Of a stretch of 64,000 nucleotides of DNA, positions 29,059 through 40,340 are shown piece by piece (the first letter of the stretch is position 1; every line of letters starts with the position of its first letter). The notes under the pieces were generated by a model. It saw only the letters and a program-made list of their open reading frames with translations. It did not search any database and was not told where the DNA came from. The stretch covers positions 1,362,686 through 1,426,685 of the forward strand of contig NC_016479.1 in the NCBI RefSeq assembly GCF_000227115.2, read 5' to 3'. This DNA is from Naumovozyma dairenensis CBS 421 (Eukaryota; Ascomycota; Saccharomycetes; Saccharomycetales; Saccharomycetaceae). The translations under genes were made by a program, and so were the position numbers.

Positions 29059-31518
29059 TTAGTTCTTCCATTCTAGTAAGGGCATCAAATCTCTTGGTTC
29101 ACACGCTACTTCAAAGAAACCATGATGTAACAATTCCTCTGTCGAAGCTCTGTACCGTACATCAACGCATAAGCAAACACTCAAGAATCTTTTTATTTCT
29201 AATGACAACTTTTCCGGATGCTTTAATTTAGGTGTACCATTGGTAGCAATGAGATATAACGCTTTCAATGGATCCTCATTCAAATAAGGTGGTTCACTTT
29301 CCAACATTTCAATCGTCATAATACCCAATGACCATACATCAACTTTTTCATCATATTCACGTTGTTTGACAACTTCTGGCGCCATCCAATAAGGTGTACC
29401 TACCATAGTGGCACGTTTGCTTCGTTGATCAGTTAATTTGGCGCAGAATCCAAAATCTGTAATTTTGACACGTCCGTTCATGTCTAACAATACATTGTCC
29501 GATTTAATATCTCTATGGATAATATGCTTATCATGCAAGAATTTTAAACCTTGGCAAGTTTCACGGACTATATATGCAATTTGACTTTCAGTCAATGGAG
29601 AGTGGGAAGTATCATCTACAGGACTATTCTCGATTATATCTGTTAGAGACCCACCCTCCATGAATTCCATAACCACCCACAAGTCATCTTCAGTCTTTAA
29701 GTATGCTTCTAAAAAGTTAACGATATTCTTATGATGTGAATCTTTCATTACTAAAATTTCATTGACTATCAATTCCTTACGGGGTTGTTTAGATAGGATC
29801 ATTTGTTTAATGGCTACTTTATCACCGATTCCTGGAATTTCGGATTCTTCAAATTCTGCTGGGGGTATATTAATACGTTTGGCAAGGTAAACTGATCCAC
29901 TGGCACCTTGTCCCGCTTTTTCTATCATTTGGAAATATTCTGTTGGATCAGTATTGATTGTGACACTCTTTAATTTACTCATTATTTCAGCATTGGACAT
30001 CGATGGTTTCGATTGTTTCCTAGGCTTAGTAACACCGGCGTTCTTCTTTGGCGCACCATTGGAAGTTTCTGGCTTTCTTGGGGCTTGTCTCAATGCCTGT
30101 GGAAGTGGTTGCTTATGACCTACCGCATGACCTTGCGGCGAAGATCTTTGTTCTTGACCTTGCTTCATAGCGTATGTTGCGGCTGAGACGCTTGTATTAT
30201 TGTTCGCATGAGTTGGAGGAGTTGGGGCTGTACGTTGTGGATGGAGTCTTGGTGGTGTCGAAATCTTACCCCCAATTGACTGTTCTTGCAAATATGTCGG
30301 CGACGACTTTGTATATGGGTTGCTCATATTATGCAGAGGCTTGTACCCGTTAACAGGAGATCCTGCCTTTTGTTGATACGATGTTCCTTGGTTAGGTACA
30401 TTACGTGCAGTATTACGTGGAGGAATCGCAGTTGTTGGTGAATGTTGCTGCCTTTGCTGTTGTTGCTGTTGACGATACTGGTTTTGAACATTGTGTAAGC
30501 GAGAACCAGTGGTGTTTAGGGGTGATAATTGAGGTTTATTTGGATTCATTGGTACTTTAGCTTTAGGTGGAGTTGGTGCATGTCGTTGCGGCTGTAAGTT
30601 TGTCGTCATCGCTGTGGTATTACTCTGGGAAGCGTTCCTCGAACCATTAAACTGAGCAAACTCATTTTTATGCCCCAAAGATGATTGGGATATATTGCTA
30701 GGATTCTTGATATTATTCAATAATTTGTTTGCGTTTTCATTGTTTGGGTTATTGTTAAGGTTATTGTTATTAATTCCATTATAATCTTGATAGAATTGTA
30801 AGACCTGTATAACTGCCGCAGAATTATTATTCCAATCCTCACCAGTTATTCTAGAATGTTTCAGCAACTTCTCCCAATTAGTAGGCATACCGACAAAGCT
30901 ACCAGTTTCTGGATCGAAACCAACATGAACTTTGTGAGTGAAGTTGGTCGGTGAAGAAACCCCACTAAGTAACGGGCATTTCGCAAATATTGCGTCCAAC
31001 CAACTATGAAGTTCGACTTCTGTCTTCGTTGCGATATATATTGATTTTTTTGAATCTGATGAACTCGATACGTTCGACGAAGATGAGGAGTATGAATTTC
31101 TATCACTGGAGCGTACTATTTCGAAACAGTTTTGCTTGATTTGGTTCCTACTAACTGCTACAATATTCGTTAAACTAATCTGCAAAATAGGTTCATCGGT
31201 TGACTTATCGTTCTTATACAGTGAAAGATATGAATCGTTTAGTATCAGATAACGTTTTTGCCAAAGGAATGATAGTATACCGTCATCTTTATATGAAACC
31301 CATCCTGTCTTTCTTTGTGATTTCAATGGTAAGGGAGAGCCTGCTCGTACCGGTGATCCATTGTTTAAATCAAATTGACTCATCATTTTTGTAATTGGTT
31401 TGGTTTGGTTATAGCCAATATTGTTACTAGTAGAACGTCCATGAGGAGGTTGAGGAGCTGGTCCAATATTCTGAAAGTCGCTGTCAGATATATCATTAAT
31501 AGTTGCTGATAATGCCAT
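29059..31518 (-). CDS. CLA4: PAK-family protein kinase with PH domain
   Basis: An 819-residue Cdc42-regulated kinase (S. cerevisiae Cla4, YNL298W, 842 residues) acting in septin assembly, budding and mitotic exit. Domains in order: PH domain about 67-181, CRIB/Cdc42-binding motif about 188-225 (GVSSPTNFTHKVHVGFDPET), a long Pro/Gln/Asn-rich linker with a poly-Gln run near 349-357, and the kinase domain about 529-800. Kinase hallmarks are the ATP-binding Lys571 (VAIK), HRD 668-670, DFG 688-690 and the activation segment TMVGTPYWMAPE. Having a PH domain separates it from Ste20; length and synteny favour Cla4 over Skm1. Confidence 0.96.
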   Translation of the reverse strand: MALSATINDISDSDFQNIGPAPQPPHGRSTSNNIGYNQTKPITKMMSQFDLNNGSPVRAGSPLPLKSQRKTGWVSYKDDGILSFLWQKRYLILNDSYLSLYKNDKSTDEPILQISLTNIVAVSRNQIKQNCFEIVRSSDRNSYSSSSSNVSSSSDSKKSIYIATKTEVELHSWLDAIFAKCPLLSGVSSPTNFTHKVHVGFDPETGSFVGMPTNWEKLLKHSRITGEDWNNNSAAVIQVLQFYQDYNGINNNNLNNNPNNENANKLLNNIKNPSNISQSSLGHKNEFAQFNGSRNASQSNTTAMTTNLQPQRHAPTPPKAKVPMNPNKPQLSPLNTTGSRLHNVQNQYRQQQQQQRQQHSPTTAIPPRNTARNVPNQGTSYQQKAGSPVNGYKPLHNMSNPYTKSSPTYLQEQSIGGKISTPPRLHPQRTAPTPPTHANNNTSVSAATYAMKQGQEQRSSPQGHAVGHKQPLPQALRQAPRKPETSNGAPKKNAGVTKPRKQSKPSMSNAEIMSKLKSVTINTDPTEYFQMIEKAGQGASGSVYLAKRINIPPAEFEESEIPGIGDKVAIKQMILSKQPRKELIVNEILVMKDSHHKNIVNFLEAYLKTEDDLWVVMEFMEGGSLTDIIENSPVDDTSHSPLTESQIAYIVRETCQGLKFLHDKHIIHRDIKSDNVLLDMNGRVKITDFGFCAKLTDQRSKRATMVGTPYWMAPEVVKQREYDEKVDVWSLGIMTIEMLESEPPYLNEDPLKALYLIATNGTPKLKHPEKLSLEIKRFLSVCLCVDVRYRASTEELLHHGFFEVACEPRDLMPLLEWKN

Positions 31519-32062
31519 TATATGTACGGAATGGAATGTTGTTTGAAGTAACTCGTGGCAGTGGTAAATGTAAGGTGATTCTCAATGAGATACGTGATAG
31601 TTTTTCGATTTGATCCGTAACGCAGAATGTATGCTAAAACTCGAAGAAGTCGTTCTTGATACAGATAAAATTAGTCTCCTTGAATTAAACAACAACAGCA
31701 ATAAATGCTAACAAAAGATGTTTCCTAAATACAGAGATATACCGTTATTATGCTTCCCTCACAAAATTAATTTAAAAAACTCCACCAAATCTCTAATTTT
31801 AGATCCAAATCATCATGATGTTCCTCGAGCTGCATATTCTTTATTTTTCAATCAATTTTTGTCGCGTACCAAACAATTTCCTAATGCGGTAATTATCATA
31901 AGATGGAATGTATGACGTGAAGACATGTCAGTAAATCGACATTTATAAACTATTCAGGAGGAAAATTAAACATATCATAAATACTGTCATGACTTATGAT
32001 AAAGTTTCTGCCAGTTAACGTCATTTGAAAGATAATGCAATAAATATAATCTATACAGTTTT
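31519..32062. other. Intergenic: CLA4 promoter and TRF5 3' side
   Basis: A 544-bp region. A 65-codon plus-strand frame (31718-31915) shows no family features and is not accepted. No distinctive site is assigned. Confidence 0.5.
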
Positions 32063-34117
32063 TTAACTTTTTACTTTTTGGGCAATCGTTCCGCCTGCAA
32101 GAACTTGTCCCTTTGATAACCAATAATCTCGCCTTGTTTGAGAGTCAACGGTTGCCTTTCTTAAAGGTGATTCAGTATTTTCTTTTGAGTCTACAAGAGT
32201 TGAATCGTAAGCATCCTCATCATCCCGTAAACCCATCAAAGCATCTACCATTTTTGTTGCGTCGAGTTTTTGCTTTTCCTTTTTCTCTTTCTTCTCCTTC
32301 TTTTTCTCTCTCTTCTCCTTCTTTTTCTCATTCTCTATAGTTTGTAAACTATTCTCAACTAGTTTTTTACCGTCTTGCTTCTTCAAATTCTTCTTTCTCT
32401 TTTTCATTTCAGGTTGCTCGAAACGATACATTTCTTCCTGTTCCTTAATATCGTCTTCCAAATCATCGTCACTTGGATTCAAGAAAATGTCATCATGGAC
32501 TATCCGACTGCGTTTCTTATGGTACTTCTCATTTTCCACGATTGCCCTATTTACTATTAAATCTCTCTCGTCTTTGAAATCTCTTGCTTTACCACGATAT
32601 TTTATAACATTTCCCAAAATACTCTTACCAATTCTATCTTTGAAAGTGGCAGCATCCAATTCAAAACATTTATTAGTTAAAAGATCAAATGCACCTGCAA
32701 ATGCTTTCTTAATATCACGTAAATTGAAAGAACTCCTACTGATATTGTTTGATGCGTCACCTGGATCTTGAATTGCTAATGTGAAACTACTTCTCGTGGG
32801 TAACAATGATCTCCATTCGCTCTTCGGTATATATGAGGGGTAACCATCTAACAAACTGATTGCAACTAGATCATATGCAAAATTCTTCCCATAAAGTTCG
32901 AAAAACTCTATTAGTAAAACACCTAAATTCTCTAAGGGATCAATATCGTTTGTCTTAATCCGGGGATGCATTGAAAGGAATGAATAAACTAAACATATTA
33001 TTGTGAAACCTCCTAACCCACCTGTATGAACGTCATTCAATCTTCTAGCACTTAAAAATTGTTTCACAATTAAAATCAATTCTCTCAGACCAGGCGTAGC
33101 GGAAAGCCACTCCCGTATGAGTTTAGCTGCTTCAACACCATTTGTTCTTTCAAAAGAAACATCAATATGAATTTGTGATGATTTCTCAACAAATTTAATA
33201 ATTGGTACACGTGCTTTTGCAATAACTTCAACTTGTGATGTTAATCCCTTCTGTTTAAGATGCCTTGCTAAATCATATAGGTATTGTCTTTGCTCTTTAT
33301 CACCCATTTTACTATTAACTACACAATCAATATCTGAACCTGGTAGATACAAATCCGTGGCGTACGATCCAAAAATATGTAATTGTGAGTCTGACCATAA
33401 TTCCTTTACAGCTTTACGTAATTTAGAAATAGTCTTGTTACGAAGCTCTATTTCTTCACGACTTGGGGATATGTAAGAAACAAAATCTTTAATCTCTAGA
33501 GTTAACCAATCTGCAATTTCTCTTTGCTTAGAATGATCTTGATTCAAAATCCATGGATAATCTGAGTTTTGCGTTAAATTAACTTTTTTAGGATGCCCAT
33601 ATTCATCAAAGGCTTCTATACCTTCACTTTCTTCACTATTTTGTTCGGCTTTCAAATTGGTGTCTTCTCCTGCTTTTTCATCATCATCAGCATCTTCTTC
33701 TGAACTATCAGAAAATCCAATGAAATCTTCATTCAGGTCTAATTTTTTCTGACCTTTTATTTTACTAAAAAAGTTATTGTTGTTTTCTATTGTGCCTGCA
33801 CCGTTATCGGTATCGCTATCCATTTGAATAACTGGTATTTCTTTACCATTAAGATGGATTCCATTACCATCTTCATTCTGTTCGAACATTATTAAATCAT
33901 TATAATTTCCGTCCTTAGCTAACTCATCATGATCACTGACATCCAAAGCTAAATTCTCATAATGATTGAATTGATCAAGAGGATGATTATTAAAAACTTT
34001 AAATGCTTTTTCAATTTTATTAATTGATGATTTTCTCATTTTCTTGAATTTTTTATTGCCTGAGTTGGTCTTCTTAGGAGATGATTTCAACCCCTTTTTG
34101 GATGCAATTTTCACCAT
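32063..34117 (-). CDS. TRF5: Non-canonical poly(A) polymerase of the TRAMP complex
   Basis: A 684-residue Trf4/5-type nucleotidyltransferase. In TRAMP it adds short A-tails to nuclear RNAs for exosome decay. The catalytic core lies at about 190-520: the GS motif at 250-251 within FGSYATDLYLPGSDIDCVV, metal-binding Asp262 and Asp264, and a third Asp in IHIDVSFER. The PAP-associated segment includes GGLGGFTIICLVYSF. Acidic N-terminal and Lys-rich C-terminal tails flank it. Paralogue Trf4/Pap2 is similar; the neighbours CLA4 and TOS6 point to TRF5 (YNL299W, 642 residues). RRPE and PAC boxes upstream fit ribosome-biogenesis-like control. Confidence 0.93.
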   Translation of the reverse strand: MVKIASKKGLKSSPKKTNSGNKKFKKMRKSSINKIEKAFKVFNNHPLDQFNHYENLALDVSDHDELAKDGNYNDLIMFEQNEDGNGIHLNGKEIPVIQMDSDTDNGAGTIENNNNFFSKIKGQKKLDLNEDFIGFSDSSEEDADDDEKAGEDTNLKAEQNSEESEGIEAFDEYGHPKKVNLTQNSDYPWILNQDHSKQREIADWLTLEIKDFVSYISPSREEIELRNKTISKLRKAVKELWSDSQLHIFGSYATDLYLPGSDIDCVVNSKMGDKEQRQYLYDLARHLKQKGLTSQVEVIAKARVPIIKFVEKSSQIHIDVSFERTNGVEAAKLIREWLSATPGLRELILIVKQFLSARRLNDVHTGGLGGFTIICLVYSFLSMHPRIKTNDIDPLENLGVLLIEFFELYGKNFAYDLVAISLLDGYPSYIPKSEWRSLLPTRSSFTLAIQDPGDASNNISRSSFNLRDIKKAFAGAFDLLTNKCFELDAATFKDRIGKSILGNVIKYRGKARDFKDERDLIVNRAIVENEKYHKKRSRIVHDDIFLNPSDDDLEDDIKEQEEMYRFEQPEMKKRKKNLKKQDGKKLVENSLQTIENEKKKEKREKKKEKKEKKEKQKLDATKMVDALMGLRDDEDAYDSTLVDSKENTESPLRKATVDSQTRRDYWLSKGQVLAGGTIAQKVKS

Positions 34118-34794
34118 TTTTTCTCGCGATCAAAGTTGGCTTAGATAAGGGATTGAAAATATATATCGTTCTCTTTTCAGCTGACGTATATGCTTTTCTG
34201 AAATAGAAGATGCTAAAATAATTGTTGTTGATAATTTGATGAAAATATCACTTTTTTGTTCAATATAAAATTTTTCAACTCATCGCTTTCCGTACGCACA
34301 TAAGGTGAATTTTAGAAAATGACGCTCTCTACTTTAAATTCGCCAGTATATAAAATCTCTTCGATGAACAAACAAGTGTGTGACGAAATAAAGTAACAGA
34401 AGATTAAATTAGGCTTATATATAATAAAACGACTATTTTACGTTTGAGTTTGTGTATTTATTGAATAAGATCCCTATAATGCCGTAAACTGGCATTGAGA
34501 GACAACCTACGTGCTTACTATAGTGATTTTATTGATCCTCTTCTCTATGCATATGGGTAGGTATATTCCAAATACTGATACTATAAAGGAGAAGAAATGA
34601 TCTGGTACAACAACTAAAAACAAGGAAAAATTAAATTAGCTTTATCATAAACAAATTATCTAAAATTATATAGGATGAAGGAGAGAAAAATATCTGGTAA
34701 AAAATTTATGGAATGAGGTATGGAATATACAAAATGCAGTTGAATATTGAAGTAACAAAAGAAGTAGGAAAGAGGAACTCGCTATATCTTTGTA
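34118..34794. other. Intergenic: TRF5 promoter and TOS6 3' side
   Basis: A 677-bp region. Its left part carries the RRPE/PAC pair of TRF5; its right part is AT-rich and probably the TOS6 3' region. No further gene is seen. Confidence 0.5.
34267..34286 (-). promoter_or_regulatory. RRPE and PAC elements of TRF5
   Basis: AAAATTTTT (34267-34275, RRPE) is directly followed by a reverse-strand GCGATGAGTT (34277-34286, PAC), about 150-170 bp upstream of the TRF5 ATG. This pair is the signature of the yeast ribosome-biogenesis regulon (Stb3; Dot6/Tod6). Confidence 0.85.
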
Positions 34795-35196
34795 TTACAA
34801 TAAACCTGCAGCAGCAGCAACAAATGCACCAATACCGGCAGCAGCAGCAATGTTAGCAGTGACACCGTTACCTAAATATGTACTGACACCAGCAGTAGTT
34901 TTAGTGACGCCAAGAATTGAACTATTGTGATGAACTAGAGAACTGGAAAGAGTCGTAGTTGTGTATGGAGTAGAGGTGGTCTTGACGGTCGATACGACTG
35001 ATCTAGTCACTTGTGGAGTTGTTGTGACGTCAACATATGTGATACTGTCAGAAGTTTGAGAACAACCACCAGAACATGATGTAATAGTCTCTAGAACAGT
35101 GTTTTGGTTGGATTCAATAACAGTGGTAACATTGGAGTTAGCAGCCATGGCAGTAGCAAAGATAGAAGCGACAATGATTGATTTGTTGAATTGCAT
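34795..35196 (-). CDS. TOS6: Small GPI-type cell-wall protein
   Basis: A 133-residue Ser/Thr-rich secretory protein, in the place of S. cerevisiae TOS6 (YNL300W, 102 residues), a predicted GPI-anchored wall protein. The N-terminal signal peptide is about 1-18 (MQFNKSIIVASIFATAMA). The C-terminus is hydrophobic (ANIAAAAGIGAFVAAAAGLL), as needed for GPI attachment, preceded by small residues near TYLGNGVTA. Several N-glycosylation sequons (NSN, NVT, NSS) are present. The name means target of SBF; SCB boxes are found upstream. Sequence similarity of such proteins is low, so the symbol leans on synteny. Confidence 0.82.
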   Translation of the reverse strand: MQFNKSIIVASIFATAMAANSNVTTVIESNQNTVLETITSCSGGCSQTSDSITYVDVTTTPQVTRSVVSTVKTTSTPYTTTTLSSSLVHHNSSILGVTKTTAGVSTYLGNGVTANIAAAAGIGAFVAAAAGLL

Positions 35197-35567
35197 TATG
35201 TGATATATTAAAGTAAAGGAATGTAATTAGTTGGAAGTAAAAAATTAAGGAAGGACTATAGTTGGACTATTTTTTTTAGGAAGCTTTTTTGGAATAAATT
35301 TTTATTGCTTCTTTTTCTTTTCTTAGAGTGGAAACAAGAATTGACTATAAGTAGCTTTGGGACATTTTTTTCGATATATCAAGTTGTAATCTTTATATAT
35401 TCATTGGAATATATTTTCTCAGTTTTGCCAAGACTATGTTAATCGCTTTCCCGTCTACGAAAATGAAAGTAGATGCATGTTTAAGACAGGTCGAATCATT
35501 CAGTATTTCCTAATTAGTTTAGTCAGTAATCGTATTTGAGGTTTCCCTACTTCTATAGCTACTTCCT

Positions 35568-35678
35568 TTTCGCGTTTTATTATGGCATTCTCTCATTATC
35601 TCAAATATTATTATGATAATTTTCGTGTTAGGCGTTTGTTTCTTTCACGTAACGCAGGAAAAAAAACGAATCGCGAAA
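35568..35678. promoter_or_regulatory. SCB cluster of the TOS6 promoter
   Basis: TTTCGCG (35568-35574), TTTCGTG (35621-35627) and CGCGAAA (35672-35678) lie 370-480 bp upstream of TOS6. All fit the SBF consensus CRCGAAA, and TOS6 is a known SBF target in S. cerevisiae. Confidence 0.82.
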
Positions 35679-36815
35679 AACTTGTACGTAGTGAGGAAAA
35701 ACGTTTCAGTTCGTCATTTTTTTTGGCGTCTGTTAGAGGAAATGATCCATATATTTAAATCTGGAAGCCTGTCTGTTTGCTGGTAAAGGGCACCTTCTAG
35801 TGTTCCACTCAGTAGTTGCTTCTCATATTTACCTTTAATTATTAGGTAGACCGTGTTCATTCCGATAATATCGCCAATAAATGCAACACAAGGCTTATCT
35901 GTTAGCTCGAGAAGGGAATTTATCGACTACACTCATAGTATACTACTAAAAGGAGTCTCAAGAAAGTGCTAAGTTCTCCTACTGGTTACTATGGTCACCA
36001 TCTTTTGTCTTTGAAGTTTCTTTGTAAAATAACATGGTTCATGTTTTCTCTATTAATGCGATAACATTTTCGATTGATAAAATATGTCTATCCAACCACC
36101 GTAGATATTACACTACTACTAGTCCGCTCAACTACTTAGACTGTAGAAAGTGTAAATATTTACCATATTTCTTAAAGGGGTTTTGAGAACTATGTTAAAA
36201 TTATATCGAAGCCCTGTATCTTTATCCCGATAGCTATCAATGGTAAAAATGCATTTTATGTATTGGCCTTGATACTCTTATAAGCTTTTTACTTAATTAT
36301 TCCTACAAAAAAAAAAGAAGAAGCATGACTAGAAATAGTACCGTCATTATTTTGGATTAAGGTTTTTATCCTTGTAACGAAAAGCTGGATGTGTGGCCAT
36401 TTCTAACAAGTACCTTGAAACATCTAAGGCACCCCGAAGTATTGCAGTAACTACTCTACGGGAATGAACCTATGTAAAGAAGCCTAGAAAACATTTCGAG
36501 GCAAATGCGCAAACAAGTATTACAAATGTCAAAAAATATCTGTCTCTGTTCTTGTGGTCTTTTGTATTTTATGGAATTACGAATTAAACTACCACTATTT
36601 TACAAATTTGTTAAATCATTTATCATAATAATATTATCAAAATAATGCTATCAATGAGAATTGTTTCCATTGTTGTTATAAAATTTGGAAAAAGTAGGCC
36701 TAATCAAAGAATCGTTTCGAAGACATATAACCTATAAAATCACTGATTCTTATACCCTATATATACAGTAATATATAGTAATAAGTGACACAGACCGAAT
36801 TTTTTATACTGACAG

Positions 36816-36832
36816 CAGTGTGTCCGACACTG
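36816..36832. promoter_or_regulatory. Inverted repeat upstream of RPL18
   Basis: CAGTGT and ACACTG face each other across five bases; within it GTGTC-C-GACAC (36820-36830) is a perfect dyad. It is about 190 bp upstream of the ATG, a typical activator position for ribosomal protein genes. The factor is unknown. Confidence 0.35.
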
Positions 36833-37012
36833 TGTGTCGTCGTTTTTAACGGCTTTGAAAAAATTGGAAAAAAATATCTTCCCTGAAAAATTATTTTATA
36901 AACGAAGAGTTTTCAGAACATCCATTTTTCATTTTTAACTCTCAGTCTTGATTCTAGATTTTTTTTACAAAGGAGAAAGAATCCAATCCAAGAACATATA
37001 CTTACAACCTAG

Positions 37013-37988
<976 letters not shown>

Positions 37989-38821
37989 GCCACTTTATTA
38001 CCTGCAACTCTTCTTCAACATTCTTCGTACTATTAATTTTGTATATTAGCGTAGCTTAGTTTTATAATAATTGAGCCTAAATGAAATAAAATCGACTATT
38101 CATACTATTTAAAGTATTGTTTCATCTATATATAATTCAAGTGTTAGTTATAATTAACATAAATGCCTAGATAAAGACAGTTAACTCGCAATAATACATT
38201 GGCAAGCCACTAAATTGTTATCTGGACTACCAGTTAGAACCATTTGATTTTCATTAGCAAGAATATCGAACTTCCTAATATCATTGTGTGGATAGAATTG
38301 GGTGTTATTGCCTAATTTGCTATGATTTCCTCGGTGTAGTTCATGTTTTCTAAAGTATTCTTCCTTATCCACGTAGACAATATTGTCGACGCCATATTAT
38401 TAGATTTGTATTCACTCTGTGAAGTCGTGACTGCTGTAAACCCGTACATCTTGAGCCAGACCAACGAAAAAAACTGTCGGCCCAGCACCATCCGAAATTT
38501 CTGTCTAACTAACTAGTAACCTCCTTCAAACTTGGAAATATTCTCCTTCTAGAGGTTTGGGATCCAACCTACGTTCTAGAAGGTGATGCTGTTCCATTCA
38601 GAAATCGTCTTCCTAAAGATCTCCAGCTCAGCGTGCTGTAGACAGAACCATATCTATGGGGCGGGCGGAATCCATACCACCTGCACTGTGCCATAGTGGA
38701 AATTCGTAGGAATAACAGTAAATTAGATACTATAGATAGTGAGCATACATTAAAATAGATATATTTTAGAGTAATATAGCGCTTTGTTAATAAGAACCAA
38801 TATAACCACATATAATTCATA
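37989..38821. other. Intergenic RPL18-RPS19
   Basis: About 0.8 kb. It contains an open minus-strand fragment (38181-38396, listed separately) and, near RPS19, a GC-rich bit GGGGCGGGCGG around 38657. A weak Rap1-like sequence nearby did not pass inspection. Confidence 0.5.
38181..38396 (-). pseudogene. Open fragment resembling the end of a WD-repeat protein
   Basis: A 71-codon frame on the minus strand with no ATG and stop codons directly upstream. Its product reads like real protein rather than chance: YGVDNIVYVDKEEYFRKHEL, later HNDIRKFDILANENQMVLTG and SPDNNLVAC. The last part resembles a WD40 blade (hydrophobic strand, TGSPDN turn, next strand). I do not recognise the parent gene. It could be a relic of a gene lost after genome duplication, or coincidence. 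Confidence 0.35.
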
Positions 38822-39735
38822 ATGGCAGGTGTTTCCGTTAGGTATGTACTCTTGGAACGATAAAAATGAACCCATCTGCGAATATTGGAATGTGATTTTT
38901 TAATTGAAATTGAAGATTGATCTCACCATATATGAACAAGCTACTATACTATTTATTCCGATTATGCAAATACCATTTGAATGATTGCTGGAAAGTATTC
39001 TTCCTGCTATACAAGTTTTAACTAGTTTGATCTAACATCTGAACGCAACTTTGAAACATTCGAGACAGCATCATATTGGATATTTATTGAACTCTTACCT
39101 TTTTTGTTACATTAGAAATATAAGAATGGTATAACCTAATAAAATGTTTGGAAGTTTGGTAATAAACAACCTATAATTGTATAAAAAAATCCTCATCTTC
39201 AATCTTCGACTGTCATATGCAGTTCAAAATATTCCCAAATAAATTAAAGTTTAATTTTTTTTACTAACAATCATGGAATAAACACCATTTTGTGAATGTT
39301 TATCATATCTTTTAATGCAGAGACGTTGCAGCTCAAGATTTCATCAATGCTTATGCTTCTTTCTTGCAAAGACAAGGGAAATTAGAAGTTCCAGGTTACG
39401 TTGACATTGTCAAGACCTCTTCTGGTAACGAAATGCCACCACAAGATTCTGAAGGTTGGTTCTACAAAAGAGCTGCTTCAGTTGCCAGACACATTTACTT
39501 GAGAAAGCAAGTCGGTGTCGGTAAGTTGAACAAGTTATACGGTGGTGCCAAGAGCAGAGGTGTCAGACCATACAAGCACATCGATGCTTCTGGTTCCGTT
39601 AACAGAAGAGTTTTACAAGCTTTGGAAAAGATTGGTGTCGTTGAAATTTCTCCAAAGGGTGGTAGAAGAATCTCTGAAAATGGTCAAAGAGATTTGGATC
39701 GTATTGCCGCTCAAACTTTAGAAGAAGAAGAATAA
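38822..39735 (+). CDS. RPS19: Ribosomal protein S19 (eS19), spliced
   Basis: Exon 1 is only 20 nt (38822-38841, MAGVSV plus two bases of Arg) and exon 2 is 39321-39735. The joined protein has 144 residues, identical in length to S. cerevisiae Rps19, reading MAGVSVRDVAAQDFINAYAS and ending AAQTLEEEE. It is part of the 40S subunit head and is required for pre-rRNA processing. It follows RPL18 on the same strand, as YNL302C follows YNL301C. The short first exon is missed by a simple ORF search, which sees only the protein from residue 22 on. Confidence 0.98.
38842..39320 (+). other. RPS19 intron
   Basis: A 479-nt intron with GTATGT (38842-38847), TACTAAC (39262-39268) and CAG at 39318-39320. 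Confidence 0.97.
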
Positions 39736-40340
39736 ATTTAAAAACAAAAATTAAAAATTCATAATCATAACAATAGTAGTAATATAACAATAACATAATT
39801 ATTAATGCTAATAATAATATTAAAAAAATATAAACAGTTATAACCATGTGTGTTTTGTTATGTGCTTTTATTTTCAATTGATCTGTTTAATTGCTTATGT
39901 ACAATTTGCCATATCCTTCATTTTTTCCAGTAAAATTTCATACAGACTTATTCTCCGCGTCATAACTTTCTTCTCATATATTATTATAGATTCAGGTTGA
40001 AAATCGTTCTCATCTAACTACTTAAATTCCAAAAATGCAATAAATAAAATATATATTAACGAAAAGAATGTAGAAAGCGAGCTTACTTGAATGTTTATAA
40101 TATTACAACTTGCAATCATATTCCGCTCTATAACGAACAGGATATGTTGCATAATCTACAATCTATACTATAGTTTATACATATTTCATTTATATAGATA
40201 TATATTTGCTTATATAAGAAAACATTAGATATGGTTATCTGCACTTCTCAAAACTTAGACCTTAAAACTTTCTAGATTATTTCAGGCCGTTCGTGCTCAA
40301 AGGCATAATCAATTAGGAAGGACATAGAATTTCGTCTTTA
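39736..40340. other. Convergent 3' region RPS19/HRP1
   Basis: A 605-bp AT-rich region between convergent genes, with T/A-rich stretches expected for two polyadenylation zones. No gene seen. Confidence 0.5.

Noticed and set aside
38665..38680. Possible Rap1 site before RPS19 (GAATCCATACCAC)
   Set aside because: Only about 8 of 13 consensus positions fit, with mismatches in the core.
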